Assembly (NCBI RefSeq): GCF_000285495.1
Contig: NZ_HE610981.1
Coordinates: 60,145 to 124,144 of the forward strand
Length of the DNA stretch: 64,000 bases
Direction: 5' to 3'
Source of the DNA: Oceanobacillus massiliensis str. N'diop
GTDB taxonomy: Bacteria; Bacillota; Bacilli; Bacillales; Amphibacillaceae
A model generated the notes under the pieces. That model was not told the DNA's origin. It was given only the letters and a program-made list of their open reading frames with translations, and did not search any database. Each line of letters starts with the position of its first letter. The stretch's first letter is position 1. Made by a program: the position numbers and the translations under genes. Positions 63,872 through 64,000 of the stretch are shown in pieces.

Positions 63872-64000
63872 CGGCTAGCTCCAGCATCCACCGACTGACG
63901 CGACTTCCCTCACCTTCGTACGATAAGTCAATATCTGTTCACTACGTTCACCGTATTTCCTTTATCTCCTACGGTTCAGTCCAGTCCGTACGTCGCTAAA
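63872..64000. repeat. Diverged copy of the dispersed 151-bp repeat next to 5S rRNA
   Basis: It shares GGCTAGCTCCAG, CGATAAGTCAA, TTTCCTTTATCT, TCAGTCCAG and TACGTCGCTAAA, in the same order and orientation, with the tandem units at 15139-15589. It lies upstream of the 5S gene, where the 23S-5S spacer would be, and runs to the window edge. Confidence 0.7.

Overview
The window is a chromosomal segment of a low-to-moderate GC Firmicute in the family Bacillaceae. The translation-gene order, Gram-positive zinc ribosomal proteins (S14, L33, L36), CtsR/McsA/McsB/ClpC, a cysteine T-box, an L10 leader and Shine-Dalgarno sequences of the AGGAGG type all point there. Dispersed repeats and TTG/GTG starts also fit. 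A genus close to Virgibacillus, Oceanobacillus or Lentibacillus is my inference only. Essentially every gene is on the minus strand, so the window reads right to left.

Right to left. The right edge holds the end of an rRNA operon: a dispersed repeat, the 5S rRNA and its terminator. Next comes a 451-bp non-autonomous mobile element with 8-bp target duplications, then an MgtC-family gene. The ctsR-mcsA-mcsB-clpC stress operon follows, with a CtsR operator just downstream of a sigma-A promoter. Then come radA, the PIN/TRAM gene yacL, gltX, a cysteine T-box, cysE-cysS-mrnC-rlmB-rae1, sigH, rpmG, secE, nusG, rplKA, rplJL, an rsmC-like gene, rpoBC, the str operon (rplGB-rpsL-rpsG-fusA-tuf) and the S10-spc-alpha clusters through rplQ. 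The expected neighbours disA (after radA), ispD-ispF (before gltX) and map (after adk) are absent.

Between rplQ and ecfA1 lies about 1.1 kb of non-coding repeats: 151-bp tandem units and a 17-copy array of exactly 20-bp units embedded in a copy of the larger repeat. The ecfA1-ecfA2-ecfT vitamin-transporter module, truA and rplM-rpsI follow, ending at a strong terminator.

The left 10 kb is accessory. It holds an MMPL exporter split by one in-frame TAA and followed by its TetR regulator, a cupin gene, a decayed thioredoxin-like gene and a sulfur-relay operon. That operon has two DsrE-like proteins, four rhodanese domains, two TusA domains, a rhodanese-MBL fusion and a TSUP permease, and it resembles the B. 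subtilis yrk cluster and the staphylococcal cst operon. A CsoR/CstR-like palindrome overlaps its promoter, and a DUF302 gene start is cut by the window edge.

Two genes, rae1 and the first DsrE-like gene, are broken at A7 runs where a -1 shift restores the full conserved protein. This could be recoding, transcriptional slippage, or homopolymer undercalling.
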